Shown here: positions 17,964-26,300 of the stretch, one piece after another
How the letters are laid out: every line of letters begins with the position of its first letter
Position numbering within the stretch: the stretch's first letter is position 1
Source of the DNA: Synergistales bacterium
Lineage (GTDB): Bacteria; Synergistota; Synergistia; Synergistales; Aminiphilaceae
Direction of reading: 5' to 3'
Length of the DNA stretch: 64,000 nucleotides
Assembly (NCBI GenBank): GCA_021736445.1
Contig: JAIPGA010000002.1
Coordinates: 1-64,000, forward strand
Notes under the pieces: generated by a model
The model's input: only the letters and a program-made list of their open reading frames with translations
Database searches by the model: none
What the model was told of the DNA's origin: nothing
Program-made: the position numbers and the translations under genes

Positions 17964-19163
17964 ATGATGTTCCTCCGCACAATGCCCGCAGAGGACATAA
18001 AGGGAAAACCAATACTGGTGCGGGTTGATTTCAATGTTCCCCTTGACGATAAAGGACAGGTTGCGGATGATACCCGGATTCGGGCGCATCGTCAGACAAT
18101 CGGCGAGCTGCTGGAAAAGGGAGCAAAGGTCGCCCTGGTGTCCCATCTTGGACGGCCAAAGGGGAAGCGGCGTCAGGACCTGTCCCTGGAGCCGGTAGCG
18201 GACTATCTTCGTGAGAAGATGGGGTGGAAGGTGACGTTTTGCCCTGCCACATCGGGAACGGAGGTAGAGACTGCGCTCAAGGAACTGGAACCTGGGACGC
18301 TGCTTCTGCTTGAGAACGTGCGTTTTTCCCCTGGAGAAGAAGCCAACGATCCTTCCTTTGCGCGGGAACTCGCGGCTCCCTTTGACCTGTGCGTGATGGA
18401 CGCCTTCAGTGCCGCGCACAGAGCGCATGCATCCACAGAGGGTGTTACCAGGTACCTCCCCGCTTATGCAGGCCGGCTGATGGAGCGTGAGATATCCTAC
18501 CTGGGGAAGGTGCGCGACAACCCCGCCTCTCCCTATACGCTCATCCTCGGTGGCGCCAAGGTATCCGACAAGATCGGCGTTATCGAGAACATGCTCGGCA
18601 AGGTGGATTCCATCCTTGTGGGGGGCGGTATGATGTTTACCTTCTTCAAGGCCCAGGGGTACGGGATAGGCCAATCCCTCTGCGAGGAGGACTACGTGGA
18701 GCTCGCCAGGGACCTTCTGGACCGGGCAGCGCAGCAGAATGTGCGGCTCCACCTGCCGTCGGATGTTGTCTGCACCCGCGAGATCAAGGAAACGAGCAAC
18801 GTTACTACCGTTCGCCCGGATGCTATTCCTGATGACATGATGGGTGTCGATATCGGTCCGGAGACAAGTCGGGCGTTTTCGGAGGTGATCGCTGCTTCCA
18901 AAACGGTGCTGTGGAACGGGCCAATGGGCGTGTTTGAGCTTCCTCCTTTTGCGGAGGGAACGAGATCGGTGGCCGCGTCACTGGCCGGAGCGACAGAACA
19001 AGGTGCGATGACTGTGGTTGGAGGAGGAGACAGCGCAGCGGCGGTGGCACAGTTCGGATATGCCGCCGAGGTCTCTCATGTTTCCACAGGCGGAGGGGCG
19101 AGCCTGGAGTTCTTTGAAGGCAGGATGCTCCCCGGTGTGGCTCCCCTCCTCAAAGAAGAGTAG
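17964..19163 (+). CDS. pgk: Phosphoglycerate kinase
   Basis: Transfers phosphate from 1,3-bisphosphoglycerate to ADP. About 399 residues. The signature LVRVDFNVPLDDKGQVADDTR is near residues 17-36, followed by LVSHLGRPKGKR near 57, LLLENVRFSPGEE near 113, DAFSAAHRAHAS near 146, ILGGAKVSDKIGVIENML near 196, and at the C-terminus WNGPMGVFELPPFAEGT and VVGGGDSAAAVAQFG. Two adjacent ATGs (17964, 17967) are equally plausible starts. A hairpin and the tpiA gene follow. Confidence 0.97.
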   Translation: MMFLRTMPAEDIKGKPILVRVDFNVPLDDKGQVADDTRIRAHRQTIGELLEKGAKVALVSHLGRPKGKRRQDLSLEPVADYLREKMGWKVTFCPATSGTEVETALKELEPGTLLLLENVRFSPGEEANDPSFARELAAPFDLCVMDAFSAAHRAHASTEGVTRYLPAYAGRLMEREISYLGKVRDNPASPYTLILGGAKVSDKIGVIENMLGKVDSILVGGGMMFTFFKAQGYGIGQSLCEEDYVELARDLLDRAAQQNVRLHLPSDVVCTREIKETSNVTTVRPDAIPDDMMGVDIGPETSRAFSEVIAASKTVLWNGPMGVFELPPFAEGTRSVAASLAGATEQGAMTVVGGGDSAAAVAQFGYAAEVSHVSTGGGASLEFFEGRMLPGVAPLLKEE

Positions 19164-19248
19164 TTCAGGCTGTGCCCGGTACAGCTGTATGGATGTCGGC
19201 GAGCCGGGCCGAAGAACCGAAGACAGTGAATAGGAAGCAACAATGTAG

Positions 19249-19266
19249 GGGCGCTTTTTAGCGCCC
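19249..19266 (+). terminator. Hairpin between pgk and tpiA
   Basis: GGGCGCT and AGCGCCC (19249-19255 and 19260-19266) form a perfect 7-bp stem with a four-T loop. No clear T-run follows, so it may only attenuate or protect the mRNA end rather than stop transcription fully. Confidence 0.4.
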
Positions 19267-19390
19267 TTGCATCTATTTGGAAGTGGCGTCGGGCCGCAGA
19301 AGCGTCCGAGAAGAGCAACCAGACCTCCGGCGCGCGACAGCTGAAAGCAATACAATGAAAAAATGAAAATAAAAAAGAGGAGGGCTTTTT

Positions 19391-20191
19391 GTGGAACCAA
19401 GAAGGATGCATATCTCCGGGAACTGGAAGATGAACCTCGGGCCTCGGCAGTCAAAGGGGTATCTGGATGAACTGAAAGGGCAATTTGCGGCACTATCCTT
19501 CGATCAAGAATCCTTTGAGAGCCGAGGGGTAGATGTCTCGCTGTTCCCTCCATTCACCTCTTTGCACGTCTTTTCCGAGAGCGCTCGGGATATGCCTGTT
19601 GTCTATGGAGCACAGAATGCCTACTGCGAAGCAAGTGGGGCGTATACCGGGGAGATTTCCGCTGATATGGTCAAAGAGCTCGGTGCGCGACAGGTTCTCG
19701 TTGGCCATAGCGAGCGGAGGCATATCTTTGCCGAATCGACGGATCTTATTGCCCGGAAGGTCTCCCGTGTGCTGAGCGCGGATCTCCAGGTCATGCTCTG
19801 CGTCGGCGAGACCCTTGAAGAGCGGCAGAAGGGCGACACCTTTGATGTCCTGGAGAAGCAGGTGCTTACCGCTATAGCCCACCAGACACCAGAAGAGGTG
19901 GCCTCATGGATACAGATCGCCTACGAGCCTGTCTGGGCTATTGGAACCGGGCGGAATGCATCGCCTGAGGACGCACAGGAGGCGTGTCAGTTTATCCGCC
20001 GGCTGATTGCAGAGCGTTTTGGGCACAGGGTCGCCCCCAAAACCCGCATCCTCTATGGCGGCAGCGTCAAACCCGGGAATGCCCAGGCGATCCTGGAACG
20101 CCCCGATGTGGACGGCGCACTGATCGGGGGGGCCTCCCTGAAAGCCGACACCTTTGCCGAGGTGATCCGTATAGCCATGGAGATCGCCTAG
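19391..20191 (+). CDS. tpiA: Triosephosphate isomerase
   Basis: Interconverts dihydroxyacetone phosphate and glyceraldehyde 3-phosphate. 266 residues from GTG 19391, chosen for the strong GAGGAGGG at 19378-19385; ATG 19406 would remove five residues. Catalytic elements: ISGNWKMN (Lys) near residue 8, VLVGHSERRHIF (His) near 98-109, and IAYEPVWAIGTGRNA (Glu) near 175-190. The phosphate loop is ILYGGSVKPGN near 218 and ALIGGASLKAD near 240. A 227-base gap separates it from pgk, so it may have its own promoter, but I could not name one with confidence. Confidence 0.96.
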   Translation: MEPRRMHISGNWKMNLGPRQSKGYLDELKGQFAALSFDQESFESRGVDVSLFPPFTSLHVFSESARDMPVVYGAQNAYCEASGAYTGEISADMVKELGARQVLVGHSERRHIFAESTDLIARKVSRVLSADLQVMLCVGETLEERQKGDTFDVLEKQVLTAIAHQTPEEVASWIQIAYEPVWAIGTGRNASPEDAQEACQFIRRLIAERFGHRVAPKTRILYGGSVKPGNAQAILERPDVDGALIGGASLKADTFAEVIRIAMEIA

Positions 20192-20489
20192 ATCTTTGGA
20201 TCCTTTGTTTGCTATGCGTATTGGTGTGTGTCCTGACCCGGTATTCCCGGGCATATCGTTACTAATTTCACATATCACATAATATAAATCAAGAATCGAA
20301 AATCGGTTGGCATGGCATTCTGTCGGTGCCCCGTACCTAACATAAGATATATTATAGGACACAAAAAGAAGCGCTCCGCTCTCCTCGTTCTGCTTCTTTG
20401 GTGTGTGCTTGCGCTTACCTGCTGCTGTGTTCCGAAGGTGGACACAGGGAGCTCCTTTGAGGCCGCCCTATACTGCATAGCAAGCCAAC
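20192..20489. other. Intergenic region between convergent tpiA and rsfS
   Basis: AT-richer spacer with no supported gene. It contains only a weak 5-bp hairpin (CCCGG/CCGGG around 20240) and the left flank of the terminator at 20490-20528. A plus-strand open frame from 20312 runs through the terminator and was rejected. Confidence 0.5.
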
Positions 20490-20528
20490 AAAAAACGGAC
20501 ATCCCTCTGCCTGAAGGGATGTCCGTTT
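20490..20528 (-). terminator. Strong intrinsic terminator of the rsfS transcript
   Basis: A perfect 14-bp stem (20493-20506 with 20515-20528, an 8-base loop) is followed on the minus strand by six T residues at 20495-20490. This is a textbook Rho-independent terminator for the obgE-nadD-lytR-rsfS direction, about 100 bases after the rsfS stop. On the plus strand it ends in only three T residues, so it could act more weakly for tpiA. Confidence 0.9.
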
Positions 20529-20628
20529 CCGGACATGCATGCATGATCGCTCGGTTCTTATGGGAACAGCATGGTACGGTAGCCGTTCTGGTACACAGTA
20601 ATCAAAACCGGCAAACCAGACAGGAAAT

Positions 20629-21060
20629 CTACTCGTTGCGGGAAAAACCTGCCTGACGAAGCTGCTCAAACTGCTGGTTCTGCCGCGCCTGTGCCGGCTG
20701 TTCGGGCATATTTTGGGAATAGAGAGATGTCGGTACATCTCCCCAGATGCGTTCCAGACTGTAGAATGAACGGCCTTCACGGCTGAAGATGTGCACCACC
20801 ACCGAGATGCCGTCGACAAGGCGCCACCGGTCGCTTTCTCGCCCTTCCAGATGGCACTCTATCCCCGCCTGTTCCAGCGACTCCTCTGCCGTTTCCTGAA
20901 GGGTCTTCATGTGGGTCTTCGAATTTGCTGTTACGATAATGAAGAAATCAGCTATAGCTGTCGATTCGCGTAGATCAAGTATTGCAATATCCTCGGCATG
21001 CTTTTGGTCTAACCGGTAAAGCGTTTCTTCGAAACCGTAAAATTTTTCATTTTCTCTCAA
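20629..21060 (-). CDS. rsfS: Ribosomal silencing factor RsfS
   Basis: RsfS/Iojap protein that binds ribosomal protein L14 and blocks subunit joining in starvation. 143 residues. Core motifs: DIAILDLRESTAIADFFIIVTANS near residues 24-47, TAEESLEQAGIECHLEGRES near 57, and WRLVDGISVVVHIFSREGRSFYSLERIWGD near 80-108. A C-terminal tail of about 33 residues rich in Gln and Pro goes beyond the usual end. It is the last gene of the obgE-nadD-lytR group, as in many Gram-positive genomes, and is followed by a strong terminator. Confidence 0.93.
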   Translation of the reverse strand: MRENEKFYGFEETLYRLDQKHAEDIAILDLRESTAIADFFIIVTANSKTHMKTLQETAEESLEQAGIECHLEGRESDRWRLVDGISVVVHIFSREGRSFYSLERIWGDVPTSLYSQNMPEQPAQARQNQQFEQLRQAGFSRNE

Positions 21061-21110
21061 AATTCCACCTCCACTGCTCTTTTTTGCAGATTTTTATTAA
21101 AAAATATCCC

Positions 21111-22412
21111 TTAGTCGTTGTCGATATGTATTCCCCCGAGACGGGACAGAATGCGTTCGTAGTCGTGGCCCACGATGAGCTGAACATACGCCGCCTGATC
21201 CCCTGAACGCACCAGGCCTTTTTCTATCCCGCACAGGTTGCCAAGGGAGTTGGCTGTGCCTTTGATGGCCTGCTGCTCCTCTGGCGGAAAATAGATATTA
21301 CTGAAGTGATAATCGTAGTGCTTGGCATTCCCTATGTGGGCGACATCGATGCCGAGCTTCTGCAGTGCTGTCGCTGTTTTTCTTCCCAATCCCTTGGTCC
21401 CGTCTCCATTCAGCACAGCTATGGGTGAACGGATCTCCTGCAGCAGCCGTTCGGCTTGCTCCTCAGGTATGGTAGGTTCATCCGTTCTGGATGCGTAGGA
21501 TTCTTCTGCCTCGGGGTCCTCGTCGCCTGGTATGTCGCTATCTCCACTGGCGGTCAGAAACTTCGAGGCAGCGTTGAGATCCCCCAGCCAGTAGCTGACA
21601 CCGGAGATGTACGCGGGGTTGCCCGGAAGCGTGGCGAAGTTGATCTCGTTCAGGGAGAGGTCTTTGAGATAACTGGCGAGCTGCACCGCCTGTGTTACCG
21701 TAAGATCCGTGTCAAGCATATCGATGGTTTTTTTGGCGATGGTGGGAAGCTTCGGAAGCATGCCGGGGCGTTTGAGTTTTGCCAGCAACGCCATCACGAG
21801 TTTCTGCTGCCGCTCTACCCTGCCGATATCCCCCATGGCGTCGTTGCGAAACCGCACATACTCCAGGGCGGTTTCCCCATCCAGATGCTGTTTTCCTTCC
21901 GGGATATCGATGTACAAATCCCCTGCTCTATCTACATAGTGCAAGCGTTTTTTAACGGTAATGTCGACACCGCCCACCATATCGACAAGCTCGGGGAAGG
22001 TCGTATAGTTCAAAACGATGTACCGCTCAATGGGGATTCCGAGGTAGTTGACCACCGTTTCTTCGAGAAGCTCTACCCCACCGTAGGCGTAGGCATGGTT
22101 GATCTTCTGCCATCCGTGTTCGGGGACACGGACCCTTGTATCCCGCGGCAGAGAGAGCAGCTTGACCATCTTCCGGTCGATGTCGATCTTCGCCACGGCG
22201 ATCGTGTCGGCCCGATGGCTTCCTTCGGTTTCATCCACACCCACCAGCAGCACGTGGAGCGTGTCTATTGTTGTGGATTCACCATTGCCGGCAAAGCTTG
22301 TTTTAATGTCCTCCGCTTCGGGTGTCACCACACCGTGGAGACGATAGGCGACCCCAACCGTTGCCGAAAGCAGGGCCAGCAGGAGCGCCAGAAGAAGTTT
22401 CGATTTGTGCAC
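21111..22412 (-). CDS. LytR-CpsA-Psr (LCP) family protein
   Basis: Membrane-anchored protein with an external LCP domain, a family that attaches lipid-linked glycopolymers to the envelope. 433 residues: an N-terminal membrane segment at residues 5-22 (KLLLALLLALLSATVGVA); an LCP domain from about 48 (IDTLHVLLVGVDETEGSHRADTI, VKLLSLPRDTRV, INHAYAYGG, LDGETALEYVRFRND, GDIGRVERQQKLVMALL); an acidic linker; and a C-terminal LytR_C domain (IRSPIAVLNGDGTKGLGRKTA). The Asp and Arg residues known to bind polyprenyl phosphate in the family are present. Its substrate in this diderm is unknown. Confidence 0.9.
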   Translation of the reverse strand: MHKSKLLLALLLALLSATVGVAYRLHGVVTPEAEDIKTSFAGNGESTTIDTLHVLLVGVDETEGSHRADTIAVAKIDIDRKMVKLLSLPRDTRVRVPEHGWQKINHAYAYGGVELLEETVVNYLGIPIERYIVLNYTTFPELVDMVGGVDITVKKRLHYVDRAGDLYIDIPEGKQHLDGETALEYVRFRNDAMGDIGRVERQQKLVMALLAKLKRPGMLPKLPTIAKKTIDMLDTDLTVTQAVQLASYLKDLSLNEINFATLPGNPAYISGVSYWLGDLNAASKFLTASGDSDIPGDEDPEAEESYASRTDEPTIPEEQAERLLQEIRSPIAVLNGDGTKGLGRKTATALQKLGIDVAHIGNAKHYDYHFSNIYFPPEEQQAIKGTANSLGNLCGIEKGLVRSGDQAAYVQLIVGHDYERILSRLGGIHIDND

Positions 22413-22418
22413 GAGTTT

Positions 22419-23054
22419 TCACCGCCCACTGCGAAAATAGAGGCCTTTTTTGTAGATATAATGTTCCACCGACCAAGGCACAAGATACCGGATACTTCGC
22501 CCCGACTCAACCCGTCGTCGTATCTCCGTGCTTGAAATAGCGAGGAGGGGGATTTCCAGAGGGAATATAGATTGCCGGATACGCTCCGGGAGCTTGTCGA
22601 GCTCGGCTCTATTGTATCCCGGTCGTCCCGCGGCGACCAACGTACAGAGTTCCGTCAAGGCATAGGGCTCTTTCCAGGTCTGGATATCCAGGACGGCGTC
22701 CATCCCGGTGATAAAGAAAAAGGTGACGCTGTCGGGCGGGAACCAGTGACGCATTTCCCTGAGCGTGGTGACAGTGTGGCTTGCGGCCTCGCGGTCGATT
22801 TCGACGCGGGAGAGCACGAAATGCGGGTTGTCCAATGTCGCCAGAAGCGTCATGGTGTGGCGATCCTCTGCAGGGGAGATATCCATCTCCCGCTTGTGCG
22901 GAGGCAACCCCGTAGGGACAAAGATGACCTCCGAAAGCCGGAGCGAAAAGTAGGCCTCTTCAGCTACCACGAGATGTCCGTAATGGATAGGGTCAAAGGT
23001 ACCACCCATGATGCCGATCCGCTGACGCCGCATTGTATGCTTGCTTGAAGGCAC
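22419..23054 (-). CDS. nadD: Nicotinate-nucleotide adenylyltransferase NadD
   Basis: Makes deamido-NAD from nicotinate mononucleotide and ATP. 211 residues. The nucleotidyltransferase motif IGIMGGTFDPIHYGHLVVAEEA begins near residue 13, with FVPTGLPPHK near 46 and the C-terminal ISSTEIRRRVESGRSIRYLVP near 172-192. GTG 23054 was chosen because GGGGGAG lies seven bases upstream; ATG 23033 has no such site. The stop is six bases before the LCP start. Together with obgE and rsfS it forms a common bacterial gene group. Confidence 0.92.
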   Translation of the reverse strand: MPSSKHTMRRQRIGIMGGTFDPIHYGHLVVAEEAYFSLRLSEVIFVPTGLPPHKREMDISPAEDRHTMTLLATLDNPHFVLSRVEIDREAASHTVTTLREMRHWFPPDSVTFFFITGMDAVLDIQTWKEPYALTELCTLVAAGRPGYNRAELDKLPERIRQSIFPLEIPLLAISSTEIRRRVESGRSIRYLVPWSVEHYIYKKGLYFRSGR

Positions 23055-23135
23055 GGTACTCCCCCTGTTCCGGCGTTCGCTATTTCCCGTTGGATATGCC
23101 TATCGGGTGTCTCCCGTGCTTCCTGGGAACATTAC

Positions 23136-24464
23136 CTACCCCTTTGCATCTGGGGTATAGCTTCCTTCCGGTTGGAATGCAAAGGAAACGTCTCCGATCA
23201 TGATCGTCTCGCCAGGCACAGCGCCGTTTTCCCGCAGTTTTTCTTCGACCTTATGTTTTTTTAGCAGCTTATTGAAGCGGAAAACCGCTTCATCCTGTTC
23301 AAAATCGTAGCGCTGCACTATTCGCTCCAGGTAATGATGGCGTACGCGGTATCCCTCCGGGCAGGGCTCAATGGAGACCGCCTCTGCCTCATGGGCATGG
23401 TGCCGGAGGGTCCCGGCCCCGGCTTTGGTTGCGTCAGGGCGATGTCCTGGAGACGCCGGTGTCTGTGTGTACTGGGCCGCCAGGCTGACGAGGGCTTCCG
23501 AGAGATCGGCCAGGCCGTATCCTGTCCAGGCGCTTACGGTGAGTGCCGGCTGCTCGAGTCCGTCAAAGGCGTCCAGGACCTTCTGTACGTGTGTGGCGCT
23601 TGGGGCCGCATCGAATTTGTTGGCCACGACAACACTCGGTCTGTTGCCCAGAGCGGAATCGTAGGTGTGGCACTCCTGCTGTACGGTGCGCCACTGCTCC
23701 ACCACCTCTTCCGGGGTGGGGAGACTGATGTCGACAACATACAGGAGGATCTTTGTGCGGCTGATATGCCTGAGAAAACGGAGCCCCAGTCCGACATCGT
23801 CGTGCGCCTTTTCCACAAGTCCGGGGAGATCGGCAACGGTGACCCTTCGTTCCTCCGTTTCCAGGACCCCCAGATTTGGCGTCAGCGTGGTAAAGGGATA
23901 GGAACCGATCTTTGGGTGTGCATTGGATATGGCAGCGAGTAGGCTGGATTTTCCTACATTCGGTACGCCGAGAAGGCCGATGTCTGCGATGAGGTGCAAT
24001 TCCAGCTGCAGCCCCCGTTCCTGGCCTGGTTCCCCCTTCTCTGAGAAGCGTGGCGTTTTGCGGATCGAGTTGGCGAAATGTGCATTCCCCCGCCCTCCCC
24101 GACCTCCCAGGGCGACACAGACTTGCTCGTGATGTTCTACAATGTCGGCGAGCAAGGAACCCGATTCCTTATCGTAGACAGATGTGCCGCAGGGGACCTC
24201 AATCACCGCATCCTCGCCCTGTTTCCCGTGCTGTTTCTTGCCCCTTCCGTTCCCCCCATGTTCAGCCGAAAAGAGTGTGGCATGGGAAAAATCGGCCAGG
24301 GTCAGCAATCCGCGGTTTCCCTGCAGTATGACGCTGCCGCCGTGGCCACCGTTTCCGCCGTCCGGTCCACCTTTAGGCACGTACTTTTCCCGGCGGAAAC
24401 TGAGGCAGCCGTTCCCTCCTCGTCCTGCTTTGACTTTAATGGTTGCTTGATCCAGAAATCGCAT
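23136..24464 (-). CDS. obgE: GTPase Obg
   Basis: Ribosome-associated GTPase involved in late 50S assembly. 442 residues. Domains in order: glycine-rich Obg fold, residues 1-158 (VKAGRGGNGCLSFRREKYV, PDGGNGGHGGSVI, GGNGRGKKQHGKQGEDA, GGRGGRGNAHFA); G domain from about 160 (GVPNVGKSSLLAAISNA, G2/G3 YPFTTLTPNLG and VADLPGLVEKAHD, NKFD, SAWTGYG); and a C-terminal OCT domain (VFRFNKLLKKHKVEEKL, PGETIMIGDVSFAFQP). The gene lies downstream of a hairpin that follows rpmA. Confidence 0.96.
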   Translation of the reverse strand: MRFLDQATIKVKAGRGGNGCLSFRREKYVPKGGPDGGNGGHGGSVILQGNRGLLTLADFSHATLFSAEHGGNGRGKKQHGKQGEDAVIEVPCGTSVYDKESGSLLADIVEHHEQVCVALGGRGGRGNAHFANSIRKTPRFSEKGEPGQERGLQLELHLIADIGLLGVPNVGKSSLLAAISNAHPKIGSYPFTTLTPNLGVLETEERRVTVADLPGLVEKAHDDVGLGLRFLRHISRTKILLYVVDISLPTPEEVVEQWRTVQQECHTYDSALGNRPSVVVANKFDAAPSATHVQKVLDAFDGLEQPALTVSAWTGYGLADLSEALVSLAAQYTQTPASPGHRPDATKAGAGTLRHHAHEAEAVSIEPCPEGYRVRHHYLERIVQRYDFEQDEAVFRFNKLLKKHKVEEKLRENGAVPGETIMIGDVSFAFQPEGSYTPDAKG

Positions 24465-24484
24465 CGATGGTTCTCCTCACGGCA

Positions 24485-24514
24485 AAAGCGGGGCCACACC
24501 TACCTGTGGCCCCG
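24485..24514 (-). terminator. Probable terminator after rpmA
   Basis: A 10-bp stem, CGGGGCCACA (24489-24498) with TGTGGCCCCG (24505-24514), is followed on the minus strand by CTTTTG. It lies between the rpmA stop (24551) and the obgE start (24464). The short T-run suggests partial termination, which would set ribosomal protein gene expression apart from obgE. Confidence 0.55.
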
Positions 24515-24550
24515 TCGTCTCGGCAACAAACAATGCCTCTCCACGTTCTG

Positions 24551-24829
24551 CTATATTGTGGACTCAATGGAAACGTATTTGCGACCTGCCTTTGTCTGGT
24601 AATGCACAAGTCCTTCCTTGAGCGCAAACAGTGTATCGTCCTTGCCGATGCCGACATTACGGCTCGGGTGTATCTTTGTGCCCCGCTGCCGGACGAGAAT
24701 ATTCCCTGCTTTTACGTTTTGCCCGTCGTGTTTTTTCACTCCAAGCCTCTTGCTGATCGAATCCCGACCGTTCGCACTGCTTCCCTGCCCCTTTTTATGT
24801 GCAAAAAACTGCAGATCAAAGCCTCTCAT
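24551..24829 (-). CDS. rpmA: Ribosomal protein L27 (precursor with cleavable N-terminus)
   Basis: Large-subunit protein whose N-terminal tail reaches the peptidyl-transferase centre. 92 residues with a normal L27 body ([58 protein letters not shown]). Ahead of the usual AHKKG start lies the extension MRGFDLQFF, which matches the L-Q-F-F cleavage motif described in Firmicutes and relatives, where Prp removes it. The gene encoding Prp is immediately upstream and overlaps by four bases (ATGA). Uncleaved L27 would clash in the peptidyl-transferase centre. Confidence 0.96.
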   Translation of the reverse strand: MRGFDLQFFAHKKGQGSSANGRDSISKRLGVKKHDGQNVKAGNILVRQRGTKIHPSRNVGIGKDDTLFALKEGLVHYQTKAGRKYVSIESTI

Positions 24830-25146
24830 TGCTGTACCTCCTTGATGGAAATGTATTCCCCGTATGTTAGTGCAATATTTTTAAGACTCAGTCCTATACT
24901 CTCCGTGAGCAATCCCACTGCTTCCTCTCCGGGGTTCCAGGATATGTCCATCGTTTCCTTTTCCCGGTTCCAGATGACGCTGGGGGACACGCCGGCGACG
25001 TCGTCCAATCCCACCAGGAGACACTGCATCAAGGCGGAGACGGCTGAACAGACGATATCCGTTCCGTGGGTGCCGTAGCCTGCATGTCCGGAAGCAACGA
25101 TCCTTTGCAGATGCCCGCCGTGTCTGTACAGGGTGATGCTGGTCAT
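24826..25146 (-). CDS. prp: Ribosomal-processing cysteine protease Prp
   Basis: Small cysteine protease (YsxB/DUF464 family) that trims the N-terminus of L27. About 106 residues. The catalytic pair is visible: His in [13 protein letters not shown] near residue 20 and Cys in [14 protein letters not shown] near 32. ATG 25146 was preferred to the in-frame TTG 25152; neither has a strong ribosome-binding site. It sits between rplU and rpmA, the conserved arrangement, and its substrate motif is present in the adjacent L27. Confidence 0.92.
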   Translation of the reverse strand: MTSITLYRHGGHLQRIVASGHAGYGTHGTDIVCSAVSALMQCLLVGLDDVAGVSPSVIWNREKETMDISWNPGEEAVGLLTESIGLSLKNIALTYGEYISIKEVQQ

Positions 25147-25173
25147 TGCCAACCGAGCTCTACTTCGGGTAGC

Positions 25174-25485
25174 CTAAGCGTTTATCTCATCTATGCGAAG
25201 CTCTGTAAAGGGTTGGCGATGTCCGCGCATTCTCCGGTATTTCTTTTTGCTTTTATATTTAAAGACATTAACCTTCTTGTTTCTCCCCTGCTGGAGGACG
25301 GTTGCGGAAACCGAGGCCCCTTCTACCAGGGGATTCCCGACCTGCACACCGCCATCATTTGAGAGAAGGTGCACCTTGGAAAGGGTAATGGACTGTCCCT
25401 CTTCCTCCGGGAGTCGTTCCACCTTGATGACATCTCCCGGGGCGACTCTGTACTGTTTTCCGCCTGTTTCAACAACTGCAAACAT
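25174..25485 (-). CDS. rplU: Ribosomal protein L21
   Basis: Large-subunit protein. 103 residues of the L21 family: MFAVVETGGKQYRVAPGDVI at the start, VKVERLPEEEG, and the basic C-terminal NVFKYKSKKKYRRMRGHRQP stretch. A GGAAGGAG ribosome-binding site lies at about 25494-25501. The gene begins the rplU-prp-rpmA unit, with its own promoter at 25569-25597, separate from the his genes upstream. Confidence 0.97.
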   Translation of the reverse strand: MFAVVETGGKQYRVAPGDVIKVERLPEEEGQSITLSKVHLLSNDGGVQVGNPLVEGASVSATVLQQGRNKKVNVFKYKSKKKYRRMRGHRQPFTELRIDEINA

Positions 25486-25513
25486 TGCCTGACACTCCTT
25501 CCGCTGGTTATGC

Positions 25514-25540
25514 GGGCATCCCTCAGGGATTTGGCAGCCC
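25514..25540 (-). promoter_or_regulatory. Hairpin in the rplU leader (possible L21 autoregulatory leader)
   Basis: In the roughly 77-base untranslated leader, GGGC/GCCC (25514-25517 with 25537-25540) encloses an ATCCC/GGGAT hairpin (25518-25522 with 25526-25530), just upstream of the rplU ribosome-binding site. Such leaders in Gram-positive genomes can bind L21. Here only the fold is seen; the function is inference. Confidence 0.4.
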
Positions 25541-25568
25541 GAACCAAGCGCATATTGATATCTAAGGT

Positions 25569-25597
25569 AGTGTACGCGTCTGGAACGGGGGCGTCAA
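25569..25597 (-). promoter_or_regulatory. Sigma-70-type promoter for rplU-prp-rpmA
   Basis: On the minus strand, TTGACG (25597-25592), a 17-base spacer and TACACT (25574-25569). The predicted start of transcription is near 25562. It lies between the hisIE stop and rplU and so separates ribosomal genes from histidine genes. Confidence 0.75.
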
Positions 25598-25667
25598 GTT
25601 GTCAATATGAGATCATTGTCGTGACTATGCGTACTAAAAGAGAATGCACGGGTGCCGGTGCAGGTTG

Positions 25668-26300
25668 TCAAGGCTTACGATGCCGCAGCTCTAACGTGGA
25701 CCAGATATCCTGCAGAGGTAATCCGATCTGCTCCCAACCAACCAGTAGATGGTACAGAAGGTCTGCGCTCTCCTCGGTGAGGTTGGGGCGGTCTCCGCTT
25801 GCCAGGGCCAAGGCTACCTCGACCCCCTCCTCGCCGATCTTCTGGGCGATCCTTCTTGGGGTTCCGGTGAGTAGCCTGTGGGTGTAGCTTCCTTCCGGAC
25901 CTTCTGTTTTCCGTTTGCCGATGACCTCCTGCAGTTCGGAGAGAAAGGTGATGTCTCCTTCGCCGGCATCCGAATAGAGGCGGTAGAAACAGCTTCGGTG
26001 CCCCGTATGGCATGCGGGGCCACTCGGTTCCACCAGTACCAGGAGGCTGTCTTCATCGCAGTCGATGCGGATATCCCGTACGTACATGATGTTGCCGCTG
26101 GTTTCGCCCTTTTTCCAGAGCTGCCGGCGGCTGCGGCTGAAGAGATGCAATTCACCGGTAGCAATGGTTTTGTCCAGGGCCTGCCGGTTGGCGTAGGCCA
26201 GCATGAGCACCTCGCCGTTGGCCGCGTTTTGCGCGATGACCGGAACGAGCCCCTTTTCATCAAAGCGAACTTCAGGTAATGCTGTGCTGATGTCACTCAT
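25668..26300 (-). CDS. hisI: Bifunctional phosphoribosyl-AMP cyclohydrolase / phosphoribosyl-ATP pyrophosphohydrolase HisIE
   Basis: Carries steps 2 and 3 of histidine synthesis. 210 residues from ATG 26300, which overlaps the hisF stop (ATGAGTGA); the open frame extends further but into hisF. The HisI domain (about residues 1-115) has [38 protein letters not shown], the metal-binding [12 protein letters not shown] and [15 protein letters not shown]. The HisE domain (about 125-210) has [32 protein letters not shown] and [12 protein letters not shown]. It is the last gene of the his operon; rplU with its own promoter follows. Confidence 0.95.
   Translation of the reverse strand: MSDISTALPEVRFDEKGLVPVIAQNAANGEVLMLAYANRQALDKTIATGELHLFSRSRRQLWKKGETSGNIMYVRDIRIDCDEDSLLVLVEPSGPACHTGHRSCFYRLYSDAGEGDITFLSELQEVIGKRKTEGPEGSYTHRLLTGTPRRIAQKIGEEGVEVALALASGDRPNLTEESADLLYHLLVGWEQIGLPLQDIWSTLELRHRKP

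Noticed and set aside
20312-20656. Plus-strand open frame of 114 codons with a lipoprotein-like hydrophobic stretch
   Set aside because: It runs straight through the strong terminator at 20490-20528 and into the end of rsfS on the other strand, has a poor ribosome-binding site and no recognisable similarity.
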